Of a DNA stretch of 64,000 nt, positions 14,445-23,820 are shown piece by piece. Position 1 is the stretch's first letter. Every line of letters starts with the position of its first letter. Position numbers and translations under genes: made by a program. Under the pieces are notes generated by a model. The model was given only the letters and a program-made list of their open reading frames with translations, made no database searches and was not told the DNA's origin. The stretch comes from Streptomyces sp. NBC_00510 (GTDB lineage Bacteria > Actinomycetota > Actinomycetes > Streptomycetales > Streptomycetaceae). Location of the stretch: the NCBI GenBank assembly GCA_036013505.1, contig CP107851.1:868001-932000 (forward strand), given 5' to 3'.

Positions 14445-16694
14445 ATGACCAGCAACAGCGCAGTCGGAGAACACCGCCGCGAAGGCGGGCCCGCTCGGAT
14501 CGAGGGCACGGGTCTCGAGGAGGTCCTGCACGGCGCCGTCCGTGAGGCCCTGTTCCGGATGGACGCCGTGGCCGCGGCGGTCTACCTGCTGGACCGGACC
14601 GGCGCCGAACTGCGCGCGGCGATGATCGCCGGCGGCTCGCCCTCCATGTTCACGATGCCCTGCCGGATGACCATGGACATGCCCCGCGCTTCGACCCGCG
14701 CGGTCGCCACGGGCGCGACGGCGGTGCTGCCCGATCCCGACCCGGCCGGCCCGGACCAGCGCTTCGCACTGCCCTATCCGTACGCGGCACTGGCGTCCCC
14801 GGTCACCGCCGGCGGGCACCGCTTCGGCGCGCTCACGGTGCTGCGCCTGGAGAGCCACGGTGGCTACGGCCCCGTCGACCACACGGTGCTGCGGGAGATC
14901 GCGGACGCACTGGCCGCGGCCCTCGCCGAACTCGTGCGCCACGGCACCGCCGTCACGGCCGGCCCCGCACCCGCCCTCGTACCGGTGTTCCACGCGAGCA
15001 TCCGCACCCCGGGCTGGGGGGTGCGCGGCGTCCCGGGCTCGGCCGGCGCCAGTCTGATGTACCCCCTGCGCCATTTCGCCGAACGGCTCAACCAGGCCAC
15101 GACGGTGGACCACGTCGTCGCAGCGGCCCGGGACTGCATCATGTCCCCCTTCGGCGCCGGAGCCCTGGTGCTGGCCTCGGTGAGTGCGGGCCGGCTGTGG
15201 GTCCTGGGGCACAGCGGGCCGTCCTCCGCCCTGGTCCGCACCGTCCACGGCGCCAGACTCGGCGCGAGCACCCCGGCGGTGGAGGCGGTGCGCGGGCACG
15301 CGCTGTTCCTGTCCGAGGGCGCACCGCCGGACACGGACCCGGACCGGCACGACGCCGGGCCGCGGGCCGAGGCCTACCTGCCGCTCGTCGTCGGGAGCAG
15401 GAGCGTCGCCGAAGTGTCCCTGATGAACCCGCGCATCGTCGGGGTGTGCTGCCTGGAGTTCGAGGGGACCCGCGCGTTCCCGCCCGAGGAGCGGACGGTG
15501 CTCGGCATGATGGCCGGCATGCTGGGGGCGACGGTGGAACGCGTCGAACTGGGCACCCGGCAGCGCGAGATCGCGGAACACCTGCAGCGCAGGCTCCTGC
15601 CGCCCGTCCTGTCCGAGCTGCCGGGGCTGGCCACCACCGCGCGCTACCGGCCCGCCACGACCACCTGCCAGGCGGGCGGCGACTGGTACGACGTGATCAA
15701 GGTGTCGGACGACCGGATGGTGCTCGTCGTCGGTGACGTGGAAGGCCACGACCTGGACAGCGCCGCCGTCATGGGCCAGGTGCGCACCGCGCTGACCTCG
15801 TACGCGACCGAGGGCCACCGCCCCGCCGTGGTGATCGACCGGACGGGCCGGCTGCTCGCCGAACTCGGCACGGAGCAGCTCGTGACCTGCTGCGTGGTCG
15901 CCCTGGACACCGCTGACGGTACAGCAGAGGTGGCTCTCGCCGGGCATCCGGCGCCGGTCGTACGGCGGCCCGACGGAAGCGTCGACGTCCTCGACGCGCC
16001 TCCGAACCTCCCCCTGGGCGTCACCACACAGCACCCTTACCGCAGTTGTGAGCACACGCTGGCGCCGGGGTCCGTGCTGATGCTCTACTCCAACGGCCTG
16101 ACCGACTCCCTCACCGGGGACCACGGCGCGTGCGCGCGGACCCTGCTCCGTGCGGGGGTCCGGGAGACCGGGGCCGCGGCCGACCTGGAACAGGTCGCCG
16201 ACCGCATGGTCGCCGAGGTCTCCGGCCCCCGGTGGCGCCGGGACGACGCGGTGCTGCTACTGGCCCGGTACGAAGGCGCCGCGGGCAGGGGGGCGCCGCG
16301 GGCGGCGAGCCTCCACGTGCAGCGGCGCGATCTGCACGGGGTCAAGGCGGCCCGGGCTTTCATCGACGAGCAATTGCACGCGTGGTCGCTGCCGGTGGTG
16401 TCGGACACCCTCCAGCTGATCGCGTCGGAGATCGTGACCAACGCCCTCATCCACGCGGGCAGCGACGTCGACGTCCGGCTGCGGGCCTTCGGCGACCACG
16501 TCCGGCTGGAGGTACGGGACTCCGACAGCAACCCGCCCGTCCCCTCGCCGCTGGCCCTGGACGAGGAGGAGAACGCCGAGGCCGAGCACGGCAGGGGTCT
16601 GCTCATCGTGGAGGCCCTGGCCGGGCAGTGGAACACCTCGCCCAACGGCCGCGGCAAGACCGTCTCCCTGGACCTGCCCATCCCGCACGGCTGA
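14445..16694 (+). CDS. GAF-GAF-SpoIIE phosphatase-HATPase regulatory protein
   Basis: A 749-residue signalling protein. Residues about 20-165 and 210-385 look like GAF sensor domains (FALPYPYAALASPV; VVGVCCLE-like core strands). Residues about 395-590 form a PP2C/SpoIIE phosphatase with GGDWYDVI, VVGDVEGHDLDSA and a C-terminal RRDDAVLLLARY supplying metal-binding Asp residues. Residues about 620-745 are a GHKL/HATPase domain of the anti-sigma kinase type, with EIVTNALIHAG and GRGLLIVEALAG. Combining opposite activities, kinase-like and phosphatase, is common in Streptomyces partner switching. The start is supported by GGGAG 7 bases upstream. It is divergent from the NmrA gene. The signal sensed is unknown; Cys/Met clusters in GAF1 (MFTMPCRMTMDMP) are notable. 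Confidence 0.87.
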   Translation: MTSNSAVGEHRREGGPARIEGTGLEEVLHGAVREALFRMDAVAAAVYLLDRTGAELRAAMIAGGSPSMFTMPCRMTMDMPRASTRAVATGATAVLPDPDPAGPDQRFALPYPYAALASPVTAGGHRFGALTVLRLESHGGYGPVDHTVLREIADALAAALAELVRHGTAVTAGPAPALVPVFHASIRTPGWGVRGVPGSAGASLMYPLRHFAERLNQATTVDHVVAAARDCIMSPFGAGALVLASVSAGRLWVLGHSGPSSALVRTVHGARLGASTPAVEAVRGHALFLSEGAPPDTDPDRHDAGPRAEAYLPLVVGSRSVAEVSLMNPRIVGVCCLEFEGTRAFPPEERTVLGMMAGMLGATVERVELGTRQREIAEHLQRRLLPPVLSELPGLATTARYRPATTTCQAGGDWYDVIKVSDDRMVLVVGDVEGHDLDSAAVMGQVRTALTSYATEGHRPAVVIDRTGRLLAELGTEQLVTCCVVALDTADGTAEVALAGHPAPVVRRPDGSVDVLDAPPNLPLGVTTQHPYRSCEHTLAPGSVLMLYSNGLTDSLTGDHGACARTLLRAGVRETGAAADLEQVADRMVAEVSGPRWRRDDAVLLLARYEGAAGRGAPRAASLHVQRRDLHGVKAARAFIDEQLHAWSLPVVSDTLQLIASEIVTNALIHAGSDVDVRLRAFGDHVRLEVRDSDSNPPVPSPLALDEEENAEAEHGRGLLIVEALAGQWNTSPNGRGKTVSLDLPIPHG

Positions 16695-16723
16695 CGGATC
16701 GGGCGTGGACCGGTGCCTCGCGG

Positions 16724-17092
16724 TCAGTGCCGATGTGCGTGGTCGTGGTCGTGGTGGTCGCCGTGGTCGTGGCCCGCGGGCCGGCCGGCCAGGGTGCGGG
16801 CGCGCGCGGTGACCTCGCCCGAACGGACCACGTCCTGTTCGGCGAGCACGTCCTCCAGCGCGGCCAGCCAGAGCCGGTAGTAGTTCCAGGGACCGTCCGC
16901 CGGCGGCGCGTTCTCCCAGGCCCGGATCCGGGCGATCAGCGCGGCCTGGAACCGGGGCCAGGCGAAGGCACCCGCTTCGTGGAGGCCGACGGCCATGCCG
17001 AAGGCGCGGCTCTCCCACGGCTCGGCGAAGACCAGCTCGCCGTTGGAGCGGGGCGGCGCGGCCGGCCCGTCGACGTCCAGGGGCGCGGTCAC
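16724..17092 (-). CDS. Nitrile hydratase accessory (activator) protein
   Basis: A 122-residue protein resembling the N-terminal part of nitrile hydratase beta subunits: [22 protein letters not shown] followed by [16 protein letters not shown] and [14 protein letters not shown]. This is the signature of the P14K/NhlE-type activator that swaps alpha subunits and delivers cobalt. The C-terminus is an extreme His/Asp tail ([15 protein letters not shown]), well suited to metal binding. It starts with GTG overlapping the alpha-subunit stop codon as GTGA, so it is translationally coupled and last in the beta-alpha-activator order usual for Co-type enzymes. Confidence 0.9.
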   Translation of the reverse strand: MTAPLDVDGPAAPPRSNGELVFAEPWESRAFGMAVGLHEAGAFAWPRFQAALIARIRAWENAPPADGPWNYYRLWLAALEDVLAEQDVVRSGEVTARARTLAGRPAGHDHGDHHDHDHAHRH

Positions 17093-17688
17093 GGCGCCGT
17101 CACCTTCGCCACGCCGACCATGGCGTCCCGGGTCACCAGCGGCACAAGTTCCTCCTCCGTCAGGTGCTCGGTGCCGGAGGGGCGTTCGGGCAGCACCAGC
17201 CAGCGCACCTCGCTGGTGGAGTCGCGGACGGTGATCCGCACGTCCTCAGCGAGGTCGAGTCCCATCTCGGAGAGCACCGTGCGCGGTTCCCTCACCACGC
17301 GCGCACGGTAGGCGGGGTCCTTGTACCAGCTCGGCGGCAGGCCGAGCACCGGCCACGGATAGCACGAGCACAGCGTGCAGACCACCACGTTGTGGGTCGT
17401 GGGGGTGTTCTCCACGACGACGATGTGCTCACCCTGCCGCCCGGCGAAGCCCAGTTCCGCGATGGCCGCGGTGCCGTCCTGGAGCAGCCGGCGCTTGTAC
17501 TGCGGGTCGGTCCACGCCTTGGCGACGACCTTGGCGCCGTTGAGCGGGCCCACCTGGGTCTCGTAGGTGGCGATGATCGTGTCCATCGCCGCCGGGTCGA
17601 TCAGGCCGCGCTCGGTGAGCAGTTGCTCCAGCGCCTCGGTCCGCAGGGCCGGGGGGAGGTGGTCGTCCGGTCCGCTGGTGGAGGTCAT
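17089..17688 (-). CDS. Nitrile hydratase alpha subunit, Co-type
   Basis: A 199-residue catalytic subunit that hydrates nitriles to amides. The metal-binding motif C-T-L-C-S-C is at residues 104-109; Thr in the second position marks the cobalt (non-corrin) form, whereas iron enzymes have Ser. Two of these Cys are normally oxidised to sulfinic and sulfenic acid. The following [27 protein letters not shown] and the C-terminal [17 protein letters not shown] are standard. The start codon overlaps the beta-subunit stop by one base (TGATG). No amidase or aldoxime dehydratase gene is nearby. Confidence 0.95.
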   Translation of the reverse strand: MTSTSGPDDHLPPALRTEALEQLLTERGLIDPAAMDTIIATYETQVGPLNGAKVVAKAWTDPQYKRRLLQDGTAAIAELGFAGRQGEHIVVVENTPTTHNVVVCTLCSCYPWPVLGLPPSWYKDPAYRARVVREPRTVLSEMGLDLAEDVRITVRDSTSEVRWLVLPERPSGTEHLTEEELVPLVTRDAMVGVAKVTAP

Positions 17689-18350
17689 CAGGGGGTCTCC
17701 AGGTAGCTCTCGTACAGCTCGGCGGTGACGGAGAAGGGCTCGGCGCCGGCGCCCCACAGTTCGCGGGAGTCGAACCGGACCGAGTAGACGTGCTGCGGGT
17801 TCTCGCCCAGGAAGTGCGCATGGGTGTCCGGCAGCAGCGCGGCGGGCTGCACGAGCTCGACGACGCCGGGGTGTCCGCGCAGGTAGCCCGGCAGCCGCGT
17901 GTGCCCGGGCGGGGACATGTCCTTCGCGCGGACCCGCTCGCCGACGGCGAAGGCCGGCGGGGTGTCCACGCTACGGAGCGAGCCCGGTGCGGTGGGGGCG
18001 TAGTCGGGGCGGGCCGGTTCGGGGACCGGTGGCTCCTCGACGCCGGCGCCGCGCAGGTTGCGGGCGCGGGTCTCGACCGCGGTGGGCGCCAGGACGGCGC
18101 TCTCGGTGAGCATCAGCTCCGCGGCGTTCAGCCAGCGGCCGAAGTAGCCGTCGTCCAGGTAGGCGGCCCGGTCCAGGCGTTCCGTGGCGTGCCGGAAGGC
18201 GTCCACGTTGTACCCGGACACCTGGATGGAGAGGATCGCCAGCGCGAACGCCCGGCCCTGCCAGGGCTCGGCGAAGACCGGTTCGCCGGGTCTCGGCGGC
18301 CGGACGGGCCCCCATCCCCGTGTGCCCCCCATGTCCGCGATGCCCTCCAT
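17688..18350 (-). CDS. Nitrile hydratase beta subunit
   Basis: A 220-residue structural subunit that completes the active site with the alpha subunit. The N-terminus [16 protein letters not shown] is diagnostic. The next block, [16 protein letters not shown], mirrors the downstream activator protein. The C-terminal half has the SH3-like barrel: [32 protein letters not shown] and [14 protein letters not shown]. It is the first gene of the operon, with GGAAGGG 7 bases before the ATG. About 120 bases separate it from the upstream SDR gene, so it may have its own promoter. Confidence 0.95.
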   Translation of the reverse strand: MEGIADMGGTRGWGPVRPPRPGEPVFAEPWQGRAFALAILSIQVSGYNVDAFRHATERLDRAAYLDDGYFGRWLNAAELMLTESAVLAPTAVETRARNLRGAGVEEPPVPEPARPDYAPTAPGSLRSVDTPPAFAVGERVRAKDMSPPGHTRLPGYLRGHPGVVELVQPAALLPDTHAHFLGENPQHVYSVRFDSRELWGAGAEPFSVTAELYESYLETP

Positions 18351-18472
18351 GGCGCGCCCTTCCGTGTGCCGGGACCACTGGCACATCAGCTTGGCCCCTG
18401 GGCGGCCGGTGTCCCCCGCGACACGGCCCGCGCGCCTCCCGGTTCCATCCGATGGGCAGTCGGGCCCGCGTC

Positions 18473-19309
18473 CTACCGGGGGAGGAGGAACTCCCGGGCT
18501 CCGCGCAGGCGGGTCCGTATGCGCCGCTGGGTGGCGCTGCTGTCGAGGCGGACGTCGAGGGGGCCGGGCACGGGGCCGTCGACGCGGCGCCCGGGGCGCA
18601 GCGCGGTGGCGTCGAGTCCGTCGCGGCGGGCGATGAGGCCGCCCAGTTCGTAGCGGTTGAGGGCGTCCGTCCCGCCGAGGTGGAACACGCCCGAGGCGCC
18701 GGACACCGCGAGTTCCCACAGAGCGGAGGCGAGGTCCTCGACGTGCACCGGGCAGCGGACGTCGTCGGTGAACAGGACGCCGTCGCGCACGCCTGCGGCC
18801 AGGTCGTGGACCAGGCGCTCGTGCGCGGATCCGCCGTCGCCGATGATCAACGAGGTACGCGCGACCACGGCGGACGGCGCCAGGAGCCGCACCGCGGTCT
18901 CGGCGGCGGCCTTCGCCGCGCCGTACGGGCTGATGGGATCGGGCAGGCAGGTCTCGTCGTAGTGGACCCGGCCCCCGGAGAAGACGGCGTCACTGGAGAC
19001 GTGGACCAGGCGGCAGTCGTGTTCCGCCGCGGCCAGGGCCACGCGGACCGAGCCGTCGGCGGTGACCTCCCAGTCGCTGTACCCGCTGCTGGCGTTGACG
19101 ACGGTGTCGGGGGCCACCTCGGCCAGTACCTCGCCCAGGCGCCCCGGGGCGCGGAGGTCGAGGTGGTGCCACGGGACACCGGGGACCCCGCCGGGGTGGC
19201 GGGAGCGGTACGTCGCGGCCGTCTCGAGACCCGCGGCTGCGGCCTGTCGTACGAGTTCCCTGCCGAGGAACCCGCTGCCGCCGACGATGAGGACCTTCAC
19301 GAGCTTCAC
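18473..19309 (-). CDS. RmlD-like SDR family sugar-nucleotide oxidoreductase
   Basis: A 278-residue extended SDR with the nucleotide-binding GGSGFLG near residue 10, HVSSDAVFSG and the catalytic-type YGAAKAAAE (YxxxK) around residue 130. It most resembles dTDP-4-dehydrorhamnose reductase and relatives. No other deoxysugar gene is nearby, so a role in rhamnose biosynthesis is not supported by context. A small-molecule reductase is as likely. It lies 88 bases after the histidine phosphatase on the same strand and is followed by the nitrile hydratase operon. Confidence 0.72.
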   Translation of the reverse strand: MKLVKVLIVGGSGFLGRELVRQAAAAGLETAATYRSRHPGGVPGVPWHHLDLRAPGRLGEVLAEVAPDTVVNASSGYSDWEVTADGSVRVALAAAEHDCRLVHVSSDAVFSGGRVHYDETCLPDPISPYGAAKAAAETAVRLLAPSAVVARTSLIIGDGGSAHERLVHDLAAGVRDGVLFTDDVRCPVHVEDLASALWELAVSGASGVFHLGGTDALNRYELGGLIARRDGLDATALRPGRRVDGPVPGPLDVRLDSSATQRRIRTRLRGAREFLLPR

Positions 19310-19397
19310 GGTAGGGCAGCCGCAGGACCGGCGGGGCTCCTCCGCCCCGGAGGACGGCTAAGGCAAGGGAGGAAATTCCCGACGGGGCGACGCCCCC

Positions 19398-20075
19398 TCA
19401 CCGGCCCGGGGACGAGTCGTGCTCGGGGCGCCGCGGCCAGGGGATCACGCCGGACGGGGAGGGCGCGCCGGTCGCCGGGGCGCCCGTGGTGTTCCAGGCC
19501 TTGATGACGGGGCGGTCGTGCTCGGTGCCGAGCCGGCTGACGGTCCCGGTGTCCAGGGCGAACAGCGATCCGGCCGACGGCGGCAGGCCGAGGCGGCGGG
19601 CGGTGAGGACGCGCAGGATGTGGCCGTGCGCGACAAGCAGCACGTCGCCCGCGGCGGGGTCGCGCAGCAGCGGCTCGACGCGCGCGAGCACGCGGTCGGC
19701 GCGGCGGCCGACGTCCTCGGGGCCCTCCCCCGGATGGTCCGCGGGGCCGGGGGCCACGCCGTCGGCCCACAGGTTCCAGGTCGGGCGGGTGCGGTGGATC
19801 TCGGCGGTGGTGACGCCCTCGTAGCCCCCGTAGTCCCATTCGCTCAGGTCCGGGTCGATCTCGGCACCGGACACCCCGGCCAGTTCGGCGGTGCGTACGG
19901 CGCGGCGCAGGGGGCTGCTCAGGGCGAGGGCGATGTCGTGCCCGCGGAGCAGGTGGGCGACGCGGGCCGCCTCCCCCTCGCCGTGCGGTGTCAGGGGCAG
20001 GTCGGTGTGGCTGGTGTGCTGTCGGGACAGGGTCCACGCGGTTTCGCCGTGGCGGAGCAGGAGCAGGTCGCCCAT
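19398..20075 (-). CDS. Histidine phosphatase (phosphoglycerate-mutase-like) family protein
   Basis: A 225-residue protein starting MGDLLLLRHGETAWTLSRQHTSHTDLPLTPHG. RHGE carries the phosphorylated His and the flanking Arg. SSPLRRAVRTAE and a late LLVAHGHILRVL provide the second His and remaining catalytic residues, and EWDYGGYEG provides the acid. It is a broad phosphatase rather than a glycolytic mutase. It lies 89 bases downstream of gnd, but a stem-loop terminator intervenes, so co-transcription with the pentose-phosphate operon is uncertain. The substrate is unknown; a sugar phosphate would fit the location. Confidence 0.82.
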   Translation of the reverse strand: MGDLLLLRHGETAWTLSRQHTSHTDLPLTPHGEGEAARVAHLLRGHDIALALSSPLRRAVRTAELAGVSGAEIDPDLSEWDYGGYEGVTTAEIHRTRPTWNLWADGVAPGPADHPGEGPEDVGRRADRVLARVEPLLRDPAAGDVLLVAHGHILRVLTARRLGLPPSAGSLFALDTGTVSRLGTEHDRPVIKAWNTTGAPATGAPSPSGVIPWPRRPEHDSSPGR

Positions 20076-20127
20076 GGTCGTTCATCCACTTTCGGCACGG
20101 AGGATGGGTGGTGCGGGTGAGGCGGTG

Positions 20128-20157
20128 CGGAGCCCGCGCCGGCGGGCGCGGGCTCCG
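20128..20157 (-). terminator. Stem-loop after gnd
   Basis: A 13-bp stem (CGGAGCCCGCGCC and complement) with a GGCG loop, 8 bases past the gnd stop codon. It probably ends the pentose-phosphate operon. Confidence 0.65.
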
Positions 20158-20164
20158 GCGGTGA

Positions 20165-21052
20165 CTAGGCCTTGTCGTCCGCGGTGGTGACGGCGTGGCC
20201 GCCGAACTGGTTGCGGAGCGCGGCGATCATCTTCATCTGCGGGGAGTCGTCCTGGCGGGACGCGAAGCGCGCGAAGAGCGACGCGGTGATCGCGGGCAGC
20301 GGCACGGCGTTGTCGATGGCCGCCTCGACGGTCCAGCGGCCCTCGCCGGAGTCCTCCGCGTAACCCCTGAGTCCGTCGAGGTGCTCGTCCTCGTCGAGGG
20401 CGCCCACGGCCAGGTCCAGCAGCCAGGAGCGGATGACGGTGCCCTCCTGCCAGGAGCGGAACACCTCGCGCACGTCGGTGACCGAGTCGACCTTCTCCAG
20501 CAGCTCCCAGCCCTCGGCGTAGGCCTGCATCATGGCGTACTCGATGCCGTTGTGGACCATCTTCGCGAAGTGGCCGGCGCCGACCGCTCCCGCGTGGACG
20601 AAGCCGAAGTCGCCCGCGGGCTTGAGGGCGTCGAAGACCGGCTGCACCTTCGCCACGTGCTCGGCCCGGCCGCCGACCATGAGGGCGTAGCCGTTCTTCA
20701 GGCCCCAGACGCCTCCGGAGACACCGGCGTCCACGAAGCCGATGCCCTTGGCGGCCAGCTCCTCGGCGTGCTTCTCGTCGTCCGTCCAGCGGGAGTTGCC
20801 GCCGTCGACGACGATGTCACCCGGCTCCAGGAGGCCGCCGAGCTCGTCGACCACGGACTGGGTCGGCGCGCCGGCCGGCACCATCACCCACACCACGCGG
20901 GGTGCGTCGAGCTTGTCGACCAGTTCGGTGAGGCTGCCGACGTCGGCCAGGTCGGGGTCCCGGTCGTAGCCGACGACGGTGTGGCCGGCGCGGCGGATCC
21001 GCTCGCGCATGTTGCCGCCCATCTTGCCGAGGCCGACGAGTCCGAGTTGCAT
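20165..21052 (-). CDS. gnd: 6-phosphogluconate dehydrogenase, short (GntZ/YqeC) type
   Basis: A 295-residue decarboxylating dehydrogenase converting 6-phosphogluconate to ribulose-5-phosphate with NAD(P)H production. MQLGLVGLGKMGGNM contains the nucleotide-binding GLGKMG. VDGGNSRWTDD, FVDAGVSGGVWGLKNGYALMVGG and KMVHNGIEYAMMQ are the substrate-binding signatures, with the catalytic Lys in HFAKMVHN. At 295 residues it is the short class rather than the roughly 470-residue enterobacterial form. The start has GGAG 8 bases upstream. It lies 91 bases after pgi, so it is less tightly coupled than the genes before it. Confidence 0.93.
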   Translation of the reverse strand: MQLGLVGLGKMGGNMRERIRRAGHTVVGYDRDPDLADVGSLTELVDKLDAPRVVWVMVPAGAPTQSVVDELGGLLEPGDIVVDGGNSRWTDDEKHAEELAAKGIGFVDAGVSGGVWGLKNGYALMVGGRAEHVAKVQPVFDALKPAGDFGFVHAGAVGAGHFAKMVHNGIEYAMMQAYAEGWELLEKVDSVTDVREVFRSWQEGTVIRSWLLDLAVGALDEDEHLDGLRGYAEDSGEGRWTVEAAIDNAVPLPAITASLFARFASRQDDSPQMKMIAALRNQFGGHAVTTADDKA

Positions 21053-21143
21053 GTCAGGTGCTCCTTGTGTGTGTCGCGGGTGTGGTCGGCGGGCGGCGCG
21101 CACCGGGGGGCCGGGCGGCGCCGCCGTGGGAGTCCCCCCCGGG

Positions 21144-22793
21144 TCAGTTGCCCCGCAGGGAGCGGTACGCGGCCACCAGGGCCGCGGTGGAGGGGTCGAG
21201 TCCGGGCACGTCGGCTTCGCCGGTCAGGGCGGGTTCGACGCGCTTGGCAAGGACCTTGCCGAGTTCGACGCCCCACTGGTCGAAGGAGTCGATGTTCCAC
21301 AGGGCGCCCTGGACGAAGACCTTGTGCTCGTAGAGCGCGATGAGCTGGCCGAGGACCGAGGGGGTCAGTTCGGCCGCCAGGACGGTGGTGGTCGGGTGGT
21401 CGCCGCGGAAGGTCCGGTGCGGGACCTGCTCCTCGGGCACGCCCTCGGCGCGGACCTCGTCGGCGGTCTTGCCGAAGGCGAGCGCCTGACCCTGCGCGAA
21501 CAGGTTGGCCATCAGCAGGTCGTGCTGGGCGGTGAGTTCCGCGCTCAGCTCGCCGGCCGGGCGGGCGAAGCCGATGAGGTCCGCCGGTATCAGCTTCGTG
21601 CCCTGGTGGATCAGCTGGTAGTACGCGTGCTGCCCGTTGGTGCCGGGCGTGCCCCACACGACGGGCCCGGTCTGCCACTCCACGGGGTGCCCGTCGCGGT
21701 CCACGGACTTGCCGTTGGACTCCATGTCCAGTTGCTGCAGGTAGGCGGTGAACTTGGACAGGTAGTGGGAGTACGGCAGGACGGCGTGCGCCTGGGCGTC
21801 GAAGAAGTTGCCGTACCAGACGCCGAGCAGTCCGAGGATCAGCGGCGCGTTGGCCTCGGCGGGCGCGGTGCGGAAGTGCTCGTCGACGGTGTGGAAGCCG
21901 TCGAGCATCTCACGGAACCGCCGCGGGCCGATGGCGATCATCAGGGAGAGGCCGATTGCCGAGTCGAAGGAGTAACGGCCGCCCACCCAGTCCCAGAACT
22001 CGAACATGTTGTCCGGGTCGATGCCGAACTCCGCGACCTTGCCGGTGTTGGTCGACAGGGCGACGAAGTGCCGGGCGACGGCCTTCTCCTCGCCGTCGAG
22101 CCCGGCCAGCAGCCAGCTGCGCGCGGAGGTGGCGTTGGTGATCGTCTCGATGGTGGTGAAGGTCTTGGATGCGACGACGAACAGGGTCTCGGCCGGGTCG
22201 AGGCCATGCAGGGCCTCGTGGAGGTCCGCGCCGTCGACGTTGGAGACGAAGCGGAACGTCAGCGAGCGGTCGGTGAAGGGCCGCAGCGCCTCGTACGCCA
22301 TGGCGGGGCCGAGGTCGGAGCCGCCGATGCCGATGTTGACGACGTTCCTGATCCGCTTGCCGGTGTGGCCGGTCCACTCACCGGAGCGCACCCGGTCGGC
22401 GAAGGCGGACATCTTGTCGAGCACCGCGTGGACCCGCGGCACGACGTTCTCGCCGTCCACCTCGACGACGGCGTCCCGCGGCGCGCGCAGGGCGGTGTGG
22501 AGGACGGCCCTGCCCTCGGTGACGTTGATCTTCTCGCCGCGGAACATGGCGTCGCGCAGCTCGAACACGCCGGTGGCGGCGGCCAGCTCGCGCAGCAGGG
22601 CGAGGGTCTCGTCCGTGACCAGGTTCTTGGAGTAGTCGATGCGCAGGTCGCCGACCTCCACCGTGTAGCGCCGCGCGCGTGCGGGGTCCGCCGCGAACAG
22701 CTCGCGCAGGTGCGGTCCCGGCCGCGTGGCGGCGCGGTGCTCCGCCAGTGCGGCCCACTGCGGGCGGTGGCTCGGCTTGGGTGTGTCAGGCAT
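21144..22793 (-). CDS. pgi: Glucose-6-phosphate isomerase
   Basis: A 549-residue isomerase interconverting glucose-6-phosphate and fructose-6-phosphate, full family length. Visible signatures are [50 protein letters not shown] (with the catalytic Glu region) and a late [10 protein letters not shown]. It overlaps the end of opcA by 8 bases, implying translational coupling. In an oxidative pentose-phosphate operon this enzyme recycles fructose-6-phosphate back into the NADPH-producing cycle. Confidence 0.95.
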   Translation of the reverse strand: MPDTPKPSHRPQWAALAEHRAATRPGPHLRELFAADPARARRYTVEVGDLRIDYSKNLVTDETLALLRELAAATGVFELRDAMFRGEKINVTEGRAVLHTALRAPRDAVVEVDGENVVPRVHAVLDKMSAFADRVRSGEWTGHTGKRIRNVVNIGIGGSDLGPAMAYEALRPFTDRSLTFRFVSNVDGADLHEALHGLDPAETLFVVASKTFTTIETITNATSARSWLLAGLDGEEKAVARHFVALSTNTGKVAEFGIDPDNMFEFWDWVGGRYSFDSAIGLSLMIAIGPRRFREMLDGFHTVDEHFRTAPAEANAPLILGLLGVWYGNFFDAQAHAVLPYSHYLSKFTAYLQQLDMESNGKSVDRDGHPVEWQTGPVVWGTPGTNGQHAYYQLIHQGTKLIPADLIGFARPAGELSAELTAQHDLLMANLFAQGQALAFGKTADEVRAEGVPEEQVPHRTFRGDHPTTTVLAAELTPSVLGQLIALYEHKVFVQGALWNIDSFDQWGVELGKVLAKRVEPALTGEADVPGLDPSTAALVAAYRSLRGN

Positions 22794-23820
22794 CGTCCTT
22801 CTCCTGGTTCTGGTGCTGGTGCGCGGGCTGCGGCGGCACCGGGGCGGCCTTCGCGGAACGGGCCCTGGTGGAGGGGGCCTTCGCCGGGAGGGCCTTCGTG
22901 CGGGGGGCCTTGACCTGGGTTCGCAGCGCGGCGGCGTAGGCCTCGTCCGGGTCGAGACGGCGGAGCTCCTCCGCGATGAGTTCCGCGGTGGTGCGCACCT
23001 TCAGCGCCAGGGCTCGGGTGGGCTGTCCGGGGATGGACAGCCGGGCCACGGCGCCCTCGGGGCGGTCGATGGTGACGTCGCCGTGCGGGGTGCGCAGCCG
23101 GACCGCGGTCACCACGGGCCCTTCGGTGACGACTCGTTCGACGGGCACGCGCAGCCGGTCGGCGAACCAGCGGGCCAGCAGTTCGGCGCTGGGGTTGTCG
23201 GCCTCGCTCTCCACGACCGCGGAGGTGACGCGGGCCTGGGCCTGGTCCAGCGCGGCGGCGAGCATGGAGCGCCACGGCGTCGTCCGGGTCCACGCGAGGT
23301 CGGTGTCGCCGGGCGCGTACGCACCGGCCCTGGCCGCCAGTGCCTCCAGCGGCCGGTCGACCGCGTAGGCGTCGGTGATGCGGCGCTGGGCCAGGGCCCC
23401 GAGCGGGTCCTCGGCCGGTACGTCGGGTGCGTCCGCGGGCCACCAGACGACGACGGGGGCGTCGGGCAGCAGCAGCGGCAGGACCACAGAGTCGGCGTGC
23501 CCGGCCACTTCGCCGAACAGCCTCAGCAGCACCGCCTCACCGGATCCGGCGTCGGAGCCGACGCGGACCTCGGCGTCGACGCGGGAGGGGGTGCGCCGGC
23601 CGGTGGTGCGCGAGGGCCGCTTGATGACGACGAGCGTGCGCGAGGGGTGTTCCTGCGCCGCCTGCTCCGCCGCCTTCAGGGCATCGTGGGCGTTCTCCTC
23701 GTCGGTCACGATGACCATGGTCAGGACCATGCCGACGGCGGGGGTGCCGATGGCGCGGCGGCCCTGCACCAGGGCCTTGTTGATGTGGCTTGCCGTGGTG
23801 TCGGTCAGGTCGATCCTCAT
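22786..23820 (-). CDS. opcA: Glucose-6-phosphate dehydrogenase assembly protein OpcA
   Basis: A 344-residue actinobacterial/cyanobacterial protein needed for full activity and redox control of Zwf. The N-terminal [38 protein letters not shown] and the central [30 protein letters not shown] are typical. The last about 40 residues form a Lys/Ala/Pro-rich tail ([21 protein letters not shown]) that looks like a low-complexity extension. The start overlaps the zwf stop codon as ATGA, so stoichiometric coupling with zwf is likely. Confidence 0.93.
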   Translation of the reverse strand: MRIDLTDTTASHINKALVQGRRAIGTPAVGMVLTMVIVTDEENAHDALKAAEQAAQEHPSRTLVVIKRPSRTTGRRTPSRVDAEVRVGSDAGSGEAVLLRLFGEVAGHADSVVLPLLLPDAPVVVWWPADAPDVPAEDPLGALAQRRITDAYAVDRPLEALAARAGAYAPGDTDLAWTRTTPWRSMLAAALDQAQARVTSAVVESEADNPSAELLARWFADRLRVPVERVVTEGPVVTAVRLRTPHGDVTIDRPEGAVARLSIPGQPTRALALKVRTTAELIAEELRRLDPDEAYAAALRTQVKAPRTKALPAKAPSTRARSAKAAPVPPQPAHQHQNQEKDDA

